DNA from: Deinococcus humi
Lineage (GTDB): Bacteria > Deinococcota > Deinococci > Deinococcales > Deinococcaceae
Length of the DNA stretch: 64,000 nucleotides
Assembly (NCBI RefSeq): GCF_014201875.1
Contig: NZ_JACHFL010000001.1
Span: 248,001-312,000, forward strand
Reading direction: 5' to 3'
The translations under genes and the position numbers were made by a program. Positions 28,332 through 38,389 of this stretch are shown in pieces. Position 1 is the first letter of the stretch. Each line of letters starts with the position of its first letter. A model generated the notes under the pieces. The model ran no database searches and was not told the origin of the DNA. It saw nothing but the letters and a program-made list of their open reading frames with translations.

Positions 28332-29837
28332 TTGACCGTCCTTCCCAGATCTTCCGGCCCCAGATTTAACTTTCAGGCGTACCTGCACGAGTGGTTCCAG
28401 AACCCGCGCGGCGACATTCTGGCGGGCATCGTGGTGGCGCTGGCGCTGATCCCGGAGGCGATCGCCTTCTCGATCATCGCCGGAGTCGATCCCAAGGTGG
28501 GGTTGTACGCCTCGTTCATTATCGCCATGGTGATCGCCTTTATCGGAGGGCGCCCGGCCATGATCAGCGCGGCGACCGGCGCGATGGCGCTGCTGATGGT
28601 GGGCCTGGTCAAGAACTACGGGCTGGACTACCTGTTCGCGGCCACGGTGCTGACGGGCGTGCTGCAGATCGTCTTCGGCTGGGCGCGGCTGGCCCGCTAC
28701 CTGAAGTTCATTCCGCGCCCGGTGATGGTGGGGTTTGTCAACGCGCTGGCGATCCTGATCTTCTCGGCGCAGCTGCCGCAGTTCGTGAGCGCGGGCTGGG
28801 CGATGTACGCAATGGTGGCGGCCGGTCTAGCGATCATCTACCTGCTGCCGCGTGTGTTCAAAGCAGTGCCCAGCGCCCTGGTTGCCATCGTGGTGCTGAC
28901 CGTGGTGGCTATTTTCGGCCATGTTGACGTGAAGACCGTGGGTGACATGGGGGCGCTGCCCGGCGCGCTTCCCCCCTTCCACCTGCCCAGCGTTCCGCTG
29001 ACCCTGGAGACGCTGCAGATCATCTTTCCGGTGGCGCTGACGCTGTGCCTGGTGGGGCTGCTGGAAAGCCTGCTGACCGCCCAGCTGGTGGACGAACGCA
29101 CCGACACCACCAGCAACAAGAACACTGAGTCGCGCGGACAGGGCGTGGCGAACATCGTCACCGGCTTTTTCGGCGGCATGGCCGGCTGCGCCATGATCGG
29201 CCAGAGCATGATCAACGTGGGCAACGGCGGGCGCGGGCGGCTGTCCACCTTTGTGGCGGGGGCCTTTCTGCTGGTGCTGATCCTGGTGCTGCAGCCGCTG
29301 CTGGTGCAGATTCCGATGGCCGCCCTGGTGGCGGTGATGATCGTGGTCAGCGTGAGCACCTTCGACTGGAACAGCCTGCGGACGCTGACCGTGTTCCCCA
29401 GGGGCGAGGGCATCGTCATGGTTGCGACCGTGCTGACCACCGTGGTCACGCATGACCTGTCCAAGGGCGTGCTGGTGGGGGTCATCCTCAGCGCCCTGTT
29501 CTTTGCGCGCCAGGTCTCCAAACTGTCGGGCGTCACGCACAGCGACTCCGAAGCGGGGCGCACCTACCGGGTCCAGGGGCAGCTGTTCTTCGTCAGCACC
29601 CACGACTTCGTGCACCAGTTCGATTTCCACCATCCGGGCGACAGGGTCACGATTGACCTGAGCGCCGCGCACATCTGGGACGGGTCCGCCGTGGCCGCGC
29701 TGGACAAGGTGATCGTCAAATTCCGCTCGCTGGGGGTTGGGGTAGAGGTGGTGGGCCTGAACGAGGCGTCGGCGCACCTGCTGGACCGGCTGGCGACCCA
29801 TGACCGCTCCAATGCGGCGGGTGTTGATATACACTGA
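28332..29837 (+). CDS. SulP-family inorganic anion transporter with STAS domain
   Basis: A 501-residue membrane transporter for sulfate, bicarbonate or a similar anion. The SulP core begins [20 protein letters not shown], followed by about 10-12 hydrophobic helices, including [17 protein letters not shown] and the conserved [20 protein letters not shown] loop. A cytoplasmic STAS domain ends the protein ([20 protein letters not shown]). The start is TTG at 28332, 8 bases after AGAGGTT. The ion cannot be assigned. Bicarbonate is plausible given sodium transporters next door, but this is inference. Confidence 0.92.
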   Translation: MTVLPRSSGPRFNFQAYLHEWFQNPRGDILAGIVVALALIPEAIAFSIIAGVDPKVGLYASFIIAMVIAFIGGRPAMISAATGAMALLMVGLVKNYGLDYLFAATVLTGVLQIVFGWARLARYLKFIPRPVMVGFVNALAILIFSAQLPQFVSAGWAMYAMVAAGLAIIYLLPRVFKAVPSALVAIVVLTVVAIFGHVDVKTVGDMGALPGALPPFHLPSVPLTLETLQIIFPVALTLCLVGLLESLLTAQLVDERTDTTSNKNTESRGQGVANIVTGFFGGMAGCAMIGQSMINVGNGGRGRLSTFVAGAFLLVLILVLQPLLVQIPMAALVAVMIVVSVSTFDWNSLRTLTVFPRGEGIVMVATVLTTVVTHDLSKGVLVGVILSALFFARQVSKLSGVTHSDSEAGRTYRVQGQLFFVSTHDFVHQFDFHHPGDRVTIDLSAAHIWDGSAVAALDKVIVKFRSLGVGVEVVGLNEASAHLLDRLATHDRSNAAGVDIH

Positions 29838-29855
29838 GCCTCACAATCCTGTCAT

Positions 29856-29937
29856 CCGGTGCATCTGCACCGGGGCGCGGGTTCCGGCGGCCATACGCCG
29901 AACTGGGGGAAGTCTGCTACCGCGGCTTCTCCCTTTT
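29856..29937 (+). promoter_or_regulatory. Structured leader ending in a terminator-like hairpin
   Basis: Three consecutive hairpins: CCGGTGC/GCACCGG (29856-29873), CGGCG/CGCCG with GTT/AAC below a bulge (29881-29903), and GGGGGAAG/GCTTCTCCC (29905-29933) followed by TTTT. The last could simply terminate the SulP transcript. The ordered series just upstream of an ion transporter also fits an attenuator or ion-sensing RNA. No known riboswitch consensus was recognised. Confidence 0.4.
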
Positions 29938-30058
29938 CGTTTGAGGCGAGTGCCGGCTGTTCCCGCCCGCCTCCTGTTCCCCTTTCCAAGGAGTCCCATC
30001 TTGATCAAATTTCTTTCCCGCCCTGTCCATGCCCCCATTCGCGTTCCGGTGCAGCCCC

Positions 30059-31414
30059 ATGCATGAGGCGGGCGGCGAGACCCTGAACCTGCTGTCCAGC
30101 CTGGGGGTGAACCTGTCACCAGGGACCCTGACGGTGCTGGCCATCACGCTGTTCGTGGCCACCTACGCCATGATCCTGTTGGAAAAGTACGTTCACCGCA
30201 CGGTGGCCGCGCTGCTGGGGGCCTGCGCGGTGATGGTGACGGGCATCCTGACGCCCACCCTGGCGTGGGCCAGCATCGACTTCAACACCATTTTCCTGCT
30301 GTTCGGCATGATGAACATCGTCAACGTGCTGAGCCGCAGCGGTTTCTTCGATCTGGTCGCTCGCCGGGCCATGATCGTGACGCGCGGCGAACCGGCGCGG
30401 GTGCTGTGGATTTTTTCCATCCTGACCGCCGTGTTCAGCGCCTTTCTGGACAACGTGACCACCGTGCTGTTCATGGCCCCGGTGGTGGTGACGGTGGTGG
30501 CGCGGCTGGGCCTGCGCCCGATGCCATACCTGATCGCCGTGATCCTGGCCAGCAACACGGGCGGCACCGCCACGCTGGTGGGTGACCCCCCCAACATCAT
30601 CATCGGCTCGGTGGCGGGCAAGGGCTTCGGCGACTTTCTGGTGAATGTCGCGCCGTACGCGGCGGTCGCCACGGTGCTGGGCATCGGCCTGATGCACCTG
30701 TTGATGCGCGCACGCGGCGATCTGGCAGGTGCGGGTAACAGTGATCGCCTGCGGGCAGCCCTGACCGACACCACGCCGATCAAGACCAACCCCAAGCTGA
30801 TGACCCAGGCGCTGAGCGTCTTCGCGGTCACGCTGCTGCTGTTCATGATCGGGCACCCGCTGGGCCTGGAGGCCGGGCTGGTGGCGCTGACCACCTCCAC
30901 TTTCCTGATGCTGATCGCGGACCTGACTCCAGTGGAGCTGTTCGAGCAGGTGGAGTGGACCACGCTGCTGTTCTTCATGGGCCTCTTTATCGTGGTGGGC
31001 GGCCTGGAGCATGTCGGCGTCTTCCAGACGGTGGCCGCCGGACTGACGGGGGCCATCGACGGCAATATCGGCACGGGCATCCTGGCGGTGGGCTTTGCCA
31101 GCGCGATCATCAGCGGTTTCGTGGACAACATTCCCTTCACCATCTCGATGGCCAGCGTGCTGCGCGAGTTGCAGCTCACCCTGGGGCCGACGATGGACCC
31201 GCTGTGGTGGGCGCTGTCGCTGGGTGCCTGCCTGGGCGGAAACCTGACGCTGATCGGCGCGTCGGCCAACATCGTGGTCTCCGACATCGCCGCCCGCGAG
31301 GGGCACCCGATGGGTTTCGTGCAGTTCATGAAGTACGGGACCCCGGTGGCGCTGGTGACGGTCACGGTGGCGCTGGGGCTGTACTACGCCGCCTTTGTGC
31401 TGCGGGGCGGGTAA
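30059..31414 (+). CDS. SLC13/ArsB-NhaD-type ion transporter
   Basis: A 451-residue polytopic membrane protein of the ion-transporter superfamily. It has two related halves, seen as FLDNVTTVLFMAPVVVTV with TATLVGDPPNIIIGSVAG in the first and SGFVDNIPFTISMASVLREL with LTLIGASANIVVSDIA in the second, the paired helix-hairpin motifs of NhaD/ArsB relatives. Sodium/proton antiport is most likely given the CPA1 antiporter next to it, but anion or arsenite export is not excluded. ATG at 30059 (MHEAGGETLNLL) is used. An in-frame start at 30029 would add ten residues. Confidence 0.9.
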   Translation: MHEAGGETLNLLSSLGVNLSPGTLTVLAITLFVATYAMILLEKYVHRTVAALLGACAVMVTGILTPTLAWASIDFNTIFLLFGMMNIVNVLSRSGFFDLVARRAMIVTRGEPARVLWIFSILTAVFSAFLDNVTTVLFMAPVVVTVVARLGLRPMPYLIAVILASNTGGTATLVGDPPNIIIGSVAGKGFGDFLVNVAPYAAVATVLGIGLMHLLMRARGDLAGAGNSDRLRAALTDTTPIKTNPKLMTQALSVFAVTLLLFMIGHPLGLEAGLVALTTSTFLMLIADLTPVELFEQVEWTTLLFFMGLFIVVGGLEHVGVFQTVAAGLTGAIDGNIGTGILAVGFASAIISGFVDNIPFTISMASVLRELQLTLGPTMDPLWWALSLGACLGGNLTLIGASANIVVSDIAAREGHPMGFVQFMKYGTPVALVTVTVALGLYYAAFVLRGG

Positions 31415-31552
31415 GAGGGAGCAGAGCAGGTTCAGAAGGCCCGAGCGCGTGAGGGTTCTCTCCTCGATTCCTGATGTTCGACACTAAGGCCGTTCGACTG
31501 TTTGGCCCCTTAAGCTACTGATCCCACCCCCGCCCTCCCAAGGAGCTTTCCC

Positions 31553-32827
31553 ATGCAAATCCTCGATCTGGCCACCCTGCTGGTCTGCGTGACCGCCGCG
31601 CTGGCCTTCGTGAACGCCCGCTACTGGAAGCTGCCGGCCTCCATCGGCGTGACCGTGGGCGGCCTGGGCGTGAGCCTGATCATCTTCGCGCTGGTCAGCC
31701 TGGATGTGCCGTTCGCGCGCGAGGCCGTGACGCTGGTGCGCGGCATCGAGTTCAGCGATTTCGTGTTCGAGGGCGTGCTGTCGTTCCTGCTGTTCGCCGG
31801 GGCGCTGGGGGTCAACTCGCAGGCGCTGTGGGGGCTGCGCGGGCCGGTGCTGACCTTCGCGCTGCTGTCCACCGCCATCTCGATTGCGCTGGTGGGCGGG
31901 GCCACCTACGCCCTGCTGGGACTGTTCGGGCTGAACGTCTCGCTGATTTACTGCCTGCTGTTTGGGGCACTGATCAGCCCCACCGATCCGGTGGCGGTGC
32001 TGGGCATGTTAAAACAGGCGGGGGTGCCCAAACGAATTGAAACGCTGGTGGCGGGCGAGAGCCTGTTCAATGACGGCGTGGGGGTGGTGGCCTTTGCGGT
32101 GCTGGCCGGGATCGCGGCTGCCGGGGGCGGCGGGGAAGCGCACGGCCCAGCGATGGGCGCGGGCAGTGTGGCGGCCTTCTTCGCGCAGGAGGCACTGGGC
32201 GGGCTGGCACTGGGCTTGTTCCTGGGCTGGCTGGGCTGGCTGGCGCTCAGGTCTGTGAGCGACTTCGTGGTGGAGGTGCTGGTCACATTGAGCGTGGTGC
32301 TGGCCTGCACCGCCGTCGCCGTCAACCTGCATGTCTCCGCCCCGCTGGCTGCCGTCGCCGCCGGGCTGCTGATCGGTTCGCTGGCGGATCGCCGCCCGGA
32401 AGGGCTGTCCTCGCGCGAGCGCTATGAGGGCTTCTGGCACTTGGCCGACGAGTTGCTGAACATCTTCCTGTTCGCGCTCCTGGCGCTGGAGGTGGTGGTG
32501 GTGCGCTTCAGCGGGCAGTCGCTGCTGCTGGGGCTGATCGCCATTCCGCTGGTGCTGCTGAGCCGCACGGTTTCCGTGCAACTGCCGGTCATGGTCCTGG
32601 GACGGCGGCGCGACTTCAACCCCTACACCCGCCGCCTGATGATCTGGGGCGGCCTGCGCGGGGCCATCAGCGTGGCGTTGGCCTTCACGGTGCCTGCCGG
32701 GGCGGAGCGTGACCTGTTTCTGGTCATGACCTACGTGGTGGTGGTCTTCTCTATCATCGTGCAGGGGCTGACGGTGGGGCGGCTGGCAGCGCGAGCCACC
32801 GACACTGAGCGGGGTGGAATGGCGTAG
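31553..32827 (+). CDS. CPA1-type sodium/proton antiporter
   Basis: A 424-residue cation/proton antiporter with about 12 membrane helices. Family motifs: SPTDPVAVLGMLKQAG (ion-binding Asp), ETLVAGESLFNDGVGVVAF, and RLMIWGGLRGAISVALAF near the C-terminus. There is no long cytoplasmic tail. The ATG at 31553 follows AAGGAGC with good spacing. Together with the SLC13 and SulP genes upstream it forms a three-transporter group likely concerned with sodium, pH and anion balance. Confidence 0.93.
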   Translation: MQILDLATLLVCVTAALAFVNARYWKLPASIGVTVGGLGVSLIIFALVSLDVPFAREAVTLVRGIEFSDFVFEGVLSFLLFAGALGVNSQALWGLRGPVLTFALLSTAISIALVGGATYALLGLFGLNVSLIYCLLFGALISPTDPVAVLGMLKQAGVPKRIETLVAGESLFNDGVGVVAFAVLAGIAAAGGGGEAHGPAMGAGSVAAFFAQEALGGLALGLFLGWLGWLALRSVSDFVVEVLVTLSVVLACTAVAVNLHVSAPLAAVAAGLLIGSLADRRPEGLSSRERYEGFWHLADELLNIFLFALLALEVVVVRFSGQSLLLGLIAIPLVLLSRTVSVQLPVMVLGRRRDFNPYTRRLMIWGGLRGAISVALAFTVPAGAERDLFLVMTYVVVVFSIIVQGLTVGRLAARATDTERGGMA

Positions 32828-32945
32828 GCACGTCCCTGCTAGGCATCCCGACATCAACGCTAGCGGGAGCGACACGCCCCGTTTTGATGCAAATTCCGTT
32901 CAGCTTTTACAATGCAATGTGAATTTCAAACAGTTGTTATGTCAG

Positions 32946-32975
32946 TTGGACTCAGCTGTCTGGGACGCATATGAA
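32946..32975 (+). promoter_or_regulatory. Candidate promoter of the polysaccharide cluster
   Basis: TTGGAC (32946-32951) and TATGAA (32970-32975) are spaced by 18 bases in an AT-rich stretch (about 32880-33006) that separates the antiporter from wbpA. A second AT-rich box, TATATT near 32984, is an alternative -10. Confidence 0.35.
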
Positions 32976-33006
32976 GTTCATTATATTTTTGTAAAGAATA
33001 GTCGGT

Positions 33007-34335
33007 ATGCTACGGGGCGTGATTAAGACCGATCCCGTCTCCGCAGCTGTGGAAAAGATAGTGGCCCATACGGCCAGAGTGGGGGTGGTGGGCCTGGGCT
33101 ACGTGGGTCTGCCCTTCCTAGTTGAGAAGGCCAAGGTGGGCTTCGAGGTGGTGGGCATCGATCGCAGCGCCGAGCGCGCGGGCATGGTGGCGCGCGGCGA
33201 GAACTACATCGGTGACGTACGCGACGAGGACCTGAAGGCTGTCGTGGAGCGTGGGCTGGTGACCACCACCACCGACTTCGACGTGGTGCCGGACCTGGAC
33301 GTGATCGTGATCTGCGTGCCCACACCGCTGGACCGCAACCTGACGCCCGATCTGAGCTATATCCGCAGCGTCACCCACGAGATCGCTGCCCACCTGCGCC
33401 CTGGCCAGCTGATCAGCCTGGAAAGCACCACCTACCCCGGTACCACCGAGGAAATCATGAAGCCCATCCTGGAGGCGGGTGGACTGAAGGCGGGCGTGGA
33501 CTTCTTCCTGGCGCATTCGCCGGAGCGCGTCGATCCGGGCAACGCGCGCTACACCACCAAGAACACCAATAAAGTGGTGGGCGGCAACGATCCGGCCAGC
33601 CTGGAAGTCGCGTTGGCCTTCTACCGCCAGACCATTGAACATGTCGTGGCCGTGAGCAGCGCCAAAGCCGCCGAAATGGTCAAGGTCTACGAGAATACCT
33701 TCCGGGCCGTGAACATTGCGCTGGCCAACGAGATCGCGCTGCTGTGCGACCGCATGGGCATCTCGGTGTGGGAAGTGCTGGACGCAGCGTTTACCAAGCC
33801 TTTCGGCATCATGCCCTTCTACCCCGGCCCTGGCGTGGGCGGCCACTGCATTCCGCTGGACCCACACTACCTGGAGTGGAAGGCGCGCGAATACAACTTC
33901 CAGACGCACTTCATCGCGCTGGCGGGCGAGACCAATCGCAAGATGCCAGAATTTGTGGTCGACAAGGCCGCCCGCGTGTTGAACGGGGCGCGCAAGGCGC
34001 TGAACGGCTCCAAGGTGCTGCTGTTAGGGATGGCCTACAAGAGCGATCTGGACGACTACCGCGAGTCTCCGGCGTTGGAGGTTTACCGTCTCCTCAAGGA
34101 ATCGGGAGCGGAAGTTTCTTTCCACGATTCCTGGACCCCGGAAGTCAACGAGCACGGGATTCAGGCCACGGGCATTGACCTGACGGATCAGGTCCTGCAG
34201 GACGCCGATCTGGTGATCATCACCACCAAGCACAGCGACGTGGATTACGCCAATGTGATCGAGCAGTCCCAGGCCATCCTCGACACCCGCTACGCCACGC
34301 GCGGGATGACCAGCGACAAGGTGACCCTGCTATGA
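33007..34335 (+). CDS. wbpA: UDP-N-acetyl-D-glucosamine 6-dehydrogenase
   Basis: Oxidises UDP-GlcNAc to UDP-GlcNAc uronic acid with two NAD molecules. The 442-residue protein shows RVGVVGLGYVGLPFLVEKAK (Rossmann fold), ICVPTPLDRNLTPDLSYI, STTYPGTTEE, the central KVYENTFRAVNIALANE, and the catalytic Cys in GPGVGGHCIPLDPHYLEWKA. The C-terminal UDP-binding domain has LLLGMAYKSDLDDYRESPALE. ATG at 33007 or GTG at 33019 can start it. Its stop overlaps the wbpB start, and the next three genes complete the WbpABDE route, which fixes the substrate better than sequence alone. Confidence 0.93.
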   Translation: MLRGVIKTDPVSAAVEKIVAHTARVGVVGLGYVGLPFLVEKAKVGFEVVGIDRSAERAGMVARGENYIGDVRDEDLKAVVERGLVTTTTDFDVVPDLDVIVICVPTPLDRNLTPDLSYIRSVTHEIAAHLRPGQLISLESTTYPGTTEEIMKPILEAGGLKAGVDFFLAHSPERVDPGNARYTTKNTNKVVGGNDPASLEVALAFYRQTIEHVVAVSSAKAAEMVKVYENTFRAVNIALANEIALLCDRMGISVWEVLDAAFTKPFGIMPFYPGPGVGGHCIPLDPHYLEWKAREYNFQTHFIALAGETNRKMPEFVVDKAARVLNGARKALNGSKVLLLGMAYKSDLDDYRESPALEVYRLLKESGAEVSFHDSWTPEVNEHGIQATGIDLTDQVLQDADLVIITTKHSDVDYANVIEQSQAILDTRYATRGMTSDKVTLL

Positions 34336-35291
34336 CCTCTCAGACCAATGAACAGAAACGCTTTGGCCTGACCGGAGTTTCCGGGTACATCGCGCCCCGG
34401 CACCTCAAAGCCATCAAGGACACCGGGAACGTGCTGACCGTGGCCCTCGATCCCTTCGATTCGGTGGGCATCATGGACTCGTACTTTCCGGATGCCGAGT
34501 TCTTTACGCAGCCCGAGATCTTTGAGCGTTACCTGTATGACGCTCGCCGCCAGGGAATGGGCGTGGATTACGTGGGCATCTGCAGCCCCAATTACCTGCA
34601 TGACCCTCACATTCGCATGGCGCTGCGGGCCGGGGCGGACGCCCTGTGCGAAAAGCCCATCGTGCTGAACCCGGAAGACATTACCGCGCTTAAGGAAGTC
34701 GAGGAAGAGACCGGACGGCGGGTGTGGACCATCCTGCAACTGCGCGCGCACGCCGCGCTGGAAAAGGTCAAGGCCGAGTTGAGCCCCAGCAGCGGCGACA
34801 AGTACGATGTGGACCTGTCGTATATGACCAGCCGCGGCACGTGGTATCTGCGCAGCTGGAAGGGCCGCACCGACGAGAGCGGCGGCCTGGCCACCAACAT
34901 CGGTGTGCATTTCTTCGACATGCTGGCATGGCTGTTTGGGGACATCGAGCATGTCGAGGTTCACCAGCGCAGCGAGACAGTGTGCGCCGGGTACTTGGAA
35001 CTGGAACGCGCCCGCGTGCGCTGGTTCCTGTCCATCGATCCCAGCTACCTGCCCGAGGAGCAGATTGCGAAGGGACAGCGGACCTACCGCTCCATCACCA
35101 TCGATGGTCAGGAAGTGGAGTTCAGCGAGGGCTTCACGGATCTGCACACCGAGGTCTACCGCCGCACGCTGGCGGGCCAGGGTTTCAGCCTGGACGACAC
35201 CTACCAGGCGATTGCCACGGTGGCCCAGATTCGCAAGCAGGCCATCGTGAGCGCCACGTCCGATACGCGGCACCGCTTTCTGAGAGGCTGA
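34332..35291 (+). CDS. wbpB: UDP-GlcNAc uronate 3-dehydrogenase (Gfo/Idh/MocA family)
   Basis: Oxidises the C3 hydroxyl of UDP-GlcNAcA, with the cofactor recycled in the WbpB/WbpE couple. The 319-residue protein has an N-terminal Rossmann region ([20 protein letters not shown]), [19 protein letters not shown], the family EKP motif in [14 protein letters not shown], and a C-terminal beta-sheet domain with [16 protein letters not shown] (His). It overlaps wbpA by four bases and is followed by wbpD after one base. Confidence 0.92.
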   Translation: MTSQTNEQKRFGLTGVSGYIAPRHLKAIKDTGNVLTVALDPFDSVGIMDSYFPDAEFFTQPEIFERYLYDARRQGMGVDYVGICSPNYLHDPHIRMALRAGADALCEKPIVLNPEDITALKEVEEETGRRVWTILQLRAHAALEKVKAELSPSSGDKYDVDLSYMTSRGTWYLRSWKGRTDESGGLATNIGVHFFDMLAWLFGDIEHVEVHQRSETVCAGYLELERARVRWFLSIDPSYLPEEQIAKGQRTYRSITIDGQEVEFSEGFTDLHTEVYRRTLAGQGFSLDDTYQAIATVAQIRKQAIVSATSDTRHRFLRG

Positions 35292-35292
35292 G

Positions 35293-35883
35293 ATGACGCA
35301 ACAGCAAGCATGGTGGAAACACGACAGTGCCTACGTGGATGAGGGAGCGCAGATCGGGGACGGCACCAAAGTGTGGCACTTCAGCCATGTTATGGGCGGC
35401 GCGACCATCGGCGCGGGCTGTTCTCTGGGACAGAACGTGTACGTGGCGAACGGCGTGACCATCGGGAAGGGTGTCAAAATCCAGAACAACGTCAGCGTGT
35501 ACGAGGGCGTGATTCTGGAGGACTACGCCTTCTGCGGCCCCAGCATGGTCTTTACCAACGTCCGCACACCGCGCAGCGAGTTCCCGCGCAACACCAGCGC
35601 CGACTACACGGTGACGCGGGTGGGGCGGGGGGCCAGCATCGGGGCGAACGCTACCGTCGTGACCGGCGTGACCCTGCATGAGGGTGCCTTCGTCGCGGCG
35701 GGTGCTGTGGTGACGCGTGACGTGCCCGCCTTTACCATCGTCGCTGGCGTTCCGGCCCGGCCCATCGGCTTTATGAGCGCCAGCGGGGATAGTCTGGACT
35801 TCTCCAGCAGTGACACCGTGACCGATTCGGCGGGCCACATCTACCAGAAATTCAGCGACACCGATGTCAGGAGGCTTTCATGA
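35293..35883 (+). CDS. wbpD: UDP-2-acetamido-3-amino-glucuronate N-acetyltransferase
   Basis: Acetylates the 3-amino group made by WbpE to give UDP-GlcNAc(3NAc)A. The 196-residue left-handed beta-helix protein has hexapeptide repeats throughout ([59 protein letters not shown]) and ends with the family's [14 protein letters not shown] [16 protein letters not shown] at 35293 follows AGAGGCTG. Its stop overlaps the wbpE start. Confidence 0.92.
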   Translation: MTQQQAWWKHDSAYVDEGAQIGDGTKVWHFSHVMGGATIGAGCSLGQNVYVANGVTIGKGVKIQNNVSVYEGVILEDYAFCGPSMVFTNVRTPRSEFPRNTSADYTVTRVGRGASIGANATVVTGVTLHEGAFVAAGAVVTRDVPAFTIVAGVPARPIGFMSASGDSLDFSSSDTVTDSAGHIYQKFSDTDVRRLS

Positions 35884-37004
35884 CTGCCACCGCACCATTA
35901 CAAATTCCCATTCTTGATCTAAAGCCCGAGATTGACGAGCTGCGCCCCGAGATTATGGCCGCCATTGGGCGCGTGCTGGACCGTACCGATTTCATCATGG
36001 GCGAGGATGTTCACCTGTTTGAGGCTGAGGTTGCCGCGTACCTGGGCGTTAAGCATGCCATCGGCGTGAACAGCGGCACCGACGCGCTGGTGATTGCCCT
36101 GCGCGCCCTGGGAATCGGTCCCGGCGACGAAGTGATCACCACGCCGTTTACCTTCTTTGCCACTGCCGAAAGCATCAGCATGGTGGGGGCAAAGCCGGTC
36201 TTCGTGGACATCGATCCGGCCACGCTGAACCTGAACCCGGAGTTGATTGAGGCCGCCATCACCCCGGCCACTCGTGCGATCATGCCGGTTCATCTGTACG
36301 GCAACCCAGTAGATATGACCCGCGTCATGGAGATTGCCCACAAGCATGGTCTGAAGGTGGTGGAGGACTGCGCCCAGAGCTTCGGCGCACGCTGGCAGGG
36401 CACGCAGACGGGCACCATTGGAGATTTTGGGGCGTACTCCTTTTTTCCCAGCAAGAATCTGGGGGCTTACGGCGATGGTGGGCTGCTGGCCACGAATGAC
36501 GATGCGCTGGCCGACACTGCCCGGATGCTGCGTGTCCACGGGAGCCGCAAGAAGTACCACAATGAAACTGTGGGCTACAACAGCCGACTGGACACCATGC
36601 AGGCCGCAATCCTGCGCGTGAAGCTGCCGCACATCGAAAAGTGGAATGCTCACCGCCGCGAGGTGGCCCGGCAGTACAACGAGGGATTGAAGGGAATTGA
36701 GGGCATTGTGACCCCTGAACTGACGGACGGCCACGCCTTCCACCAGTACACCGTTCGCGTACAGAGCGGCAGGCGCGATGAGGTTCAGCAGAAGCTGGCT
36801 GCACATGGCATTGGCACGATGATCTATTACCCGATTCCTCAGGATGAGTTGCCGATTTACAAGGGCCAATACCCAGTATATGAACACAGCAGCTTGGCGG
36901 CTCAGGAGGCTTTAAGCTTGCCGATTGGGCCGGGGCTTGATGCAGCTACTCAGCAAAGAGTACTTAAGTCTGTAACGCTAATCTTCACTTCAATACAGCA
37001 GTGA
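35880..37004 (+). CDS. wbpE: PLP-dependent 3-amino-sugar aminotransferase
   Basis: A DegT/DnrJ/EryC1-family enzyme that transfers an amino group from Glu to the 3-keto nucleotide sugar. 374 residues: [62 protein letters not shown], and the PLP-binding Lys in [33 protein letters not shown] is also typical. The gene is GC-rich up to its last 100 bases, where composition begins to change toward the AT-rich block that follows. It overlaps the flippase gene by four bases. Confidence 0.93.
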   Translation: MTATAPLQIPILDLKPEIDELRPEIMAAIGRVLDRTDFIMGEDVHLFEAEVAAYLGVKHAIGVNSGTDALVIALRALGIGPGDEVITTPFTFFATAESISMVGAKPVFVDIDPATLNLNPELIEAAITPATRAIMPVHLYGNPVDMTRVMEIAHKHGLKVVEDCAQSFGARWQGTQTGTIGDFGAYSFFPSKNLGAYGDGGLLATNDDALADTARMLRVHGSRKKYHNETVGYNSRLDTMQAAILRVKLPHIEKWNAHRREVARQYNEGLKGIEGIVTPELTDGHAFHQYTVRVQSGRRDEVQQKLAAHGIGTMIYYPIPQDELPIYKGQYPVYEHSSLAAQEALSLPIGPGLDAATQQRVLKSVTLIFTSIQQ

Positions 37005-38272
37005 TGCGTGCGTTCTTCGCATCCTTTCTGGGCGGTAGTACTTTAAGGCGTAATATTATTCGTATAGTTGGAGGAGCCGCCAGTGGACAAATCATTGTGT
37101 TGCTAACTTCGCCATTGATCGCTCGTCTTTACACTCCTGCCGATTTTGGCTCCCTAGCAACTTACGCATCTCTATTAAGCATATTGCTTGTCGCAGTCAA
37201 TCTACGCTACGACCTTGCTATTATTCGCCCATCAAACGATGATGAAGCGCTTAGAGTATTAGCGATTGCCCTTGTTTGTGCGGTTGTCTTTAGTTTAATT
37301 TTACTTACGATTGTTCCAGTTCTCGTCCCACTAATTAGCACACTTATGCCACAAATTTTGGCCTGGCTCTTGCCATTAGGTTTGCTCTTAACTGGTATCT
37401 ATCAGGCTCTCAATTATTGGGCGGTGCGCAGAAGCGAAGGAGGAGTCATAGGACAGACACGTCTGGTTCAGAGTAGTGCAATGGTTGGCATTCAACTTCT
37501 AGGTGGTCTATCAGGCGGAACTGCGTTAGGACTTGGTCTAGGATACATCGCTGGACAGGCCGCTGGCGTGGGGCGACTATTCCGTTTGCTGCCCATGCGC
37601 CTGTGGATCGTTTTAACACACCCCGAATTGCTGTCTACTGCACTTAAATACCGACAGTTTCCGCTATTGTCCCTTCCTTCAGGTTTAGCAAACATAGCTG
37701 CCTTGCAACTACCGACGTTGTTTGTCGCGCATAACTATGGCTTAGGTGTTGCGGGTTGGTTGGCCTTAGCACAACGCATTTTAGGTGGACCGCTTGATCT
37801 CTTAGGTGCTGGGGTTTCTCAAGCATTTATGAGCGAACTTTCACGTGATCAAAGCGATACCATTACGATTAGAAAGCTATTTGATTCTGTAGCACGTCGG
37901 CTAGCAGTGTTATCTTTCCCTATTATTTTAATAGGCATGGCATGTCCTACTATATTCACTTTAGTTTTTGGTCCTACATGGCGAGAGTCTGGAATTATTG
38001 CAGCTTTGCTAAGCATGATGTATGCAAGTCGGCTATTGAGCAATGCCCTATCTCAGACTCTAATTATTCTGGATAAGCTTAAATGGATGTTCTGCTTAGA
38101 TTTACTTAGACTTAGCTTAGTATTAGCTGTGTTTGCGATTTTCAATAGCTATACGTACATAGTGCTGATATGTGCCTACTCAGTCGTGATGTCTATTTCA
38201 TATATTGCTTATTTTATGATTGCCCGATTAGCTTTACAGCACCATATTCCAATGATAGTCGGTAAGTCGTGA
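37001..38272 (+). CDS. wzx: Polysaccharide repeat-unit flippase (Wzx-like)
   Basis: A 423-residue protein with about 12 hydrophobic helices of the polysaccharide-transport (MOP/PST) type. The start LRRNIIRIVGGAASGQIIVL, then IARLYTPADFGSLATYASLL and NLRYDLAIIRP are typical of O-antigen/capsule flippases that move lipid-linked repeat units across the inner membrane. The GTG/ATG pair at 37001-37004 overlaps the wbpE stop. Codon use is markedly AT-rich compared with wbpABDE, indicating acquisition from another source. Confidence 0.85.
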   Translation: MMRAFFASFLGGSTLRRNIIRIVGGAASGQIIVLLTSPLIARLYTPADFGSLATYASLLSILLVAVNLRYDLAIIRPSNDDEALRVLAIALVCAVVFSLILLTIVPVLVPLISTLMPQILAWLLPLGLLLTGIYQALNYWAVRRSEGGVIGQTRLVQSSAMVGIQLLGGLSGGTALGLGLGYIAGQAAGVGRLFRLLPMRLWIVLTHPELLSTALKYRQFPLLSLPSGLANIAALQLPTLFVAHNYGLGVAGWLALAQRILGGPLDLLGAGVSQAFMSELSRDQSDTITIRKLFDSVARRLAVLSFPIILIGMACPTIFTLVFGPTWRESGIIAALLSMMYASRLLSNALSQTLIILDKLKWMFCLDLLRLSLVLAVFAIFNSYTYIVLICAYSVVMSISYIAYFMIARLALQHHIPMIVGKS

Positions 38273-38389
38273 TTCTAATGCTGATTCGAATGGACCTAAA
38301 CTGTAGATGTCCGATTATGATAAACTCTTATGGATTTAAGTATATTAGTCTAGAAAACTCACCTGATATTATTATTAGGACTGGCCTTT

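Noticed and set aside
30116..31306. 396-codon minus-strand frame opposite the SLC13 transporter
   Set aside because: Same antisense artefact: rich in Gln, His and Arg with no recognisable domain.
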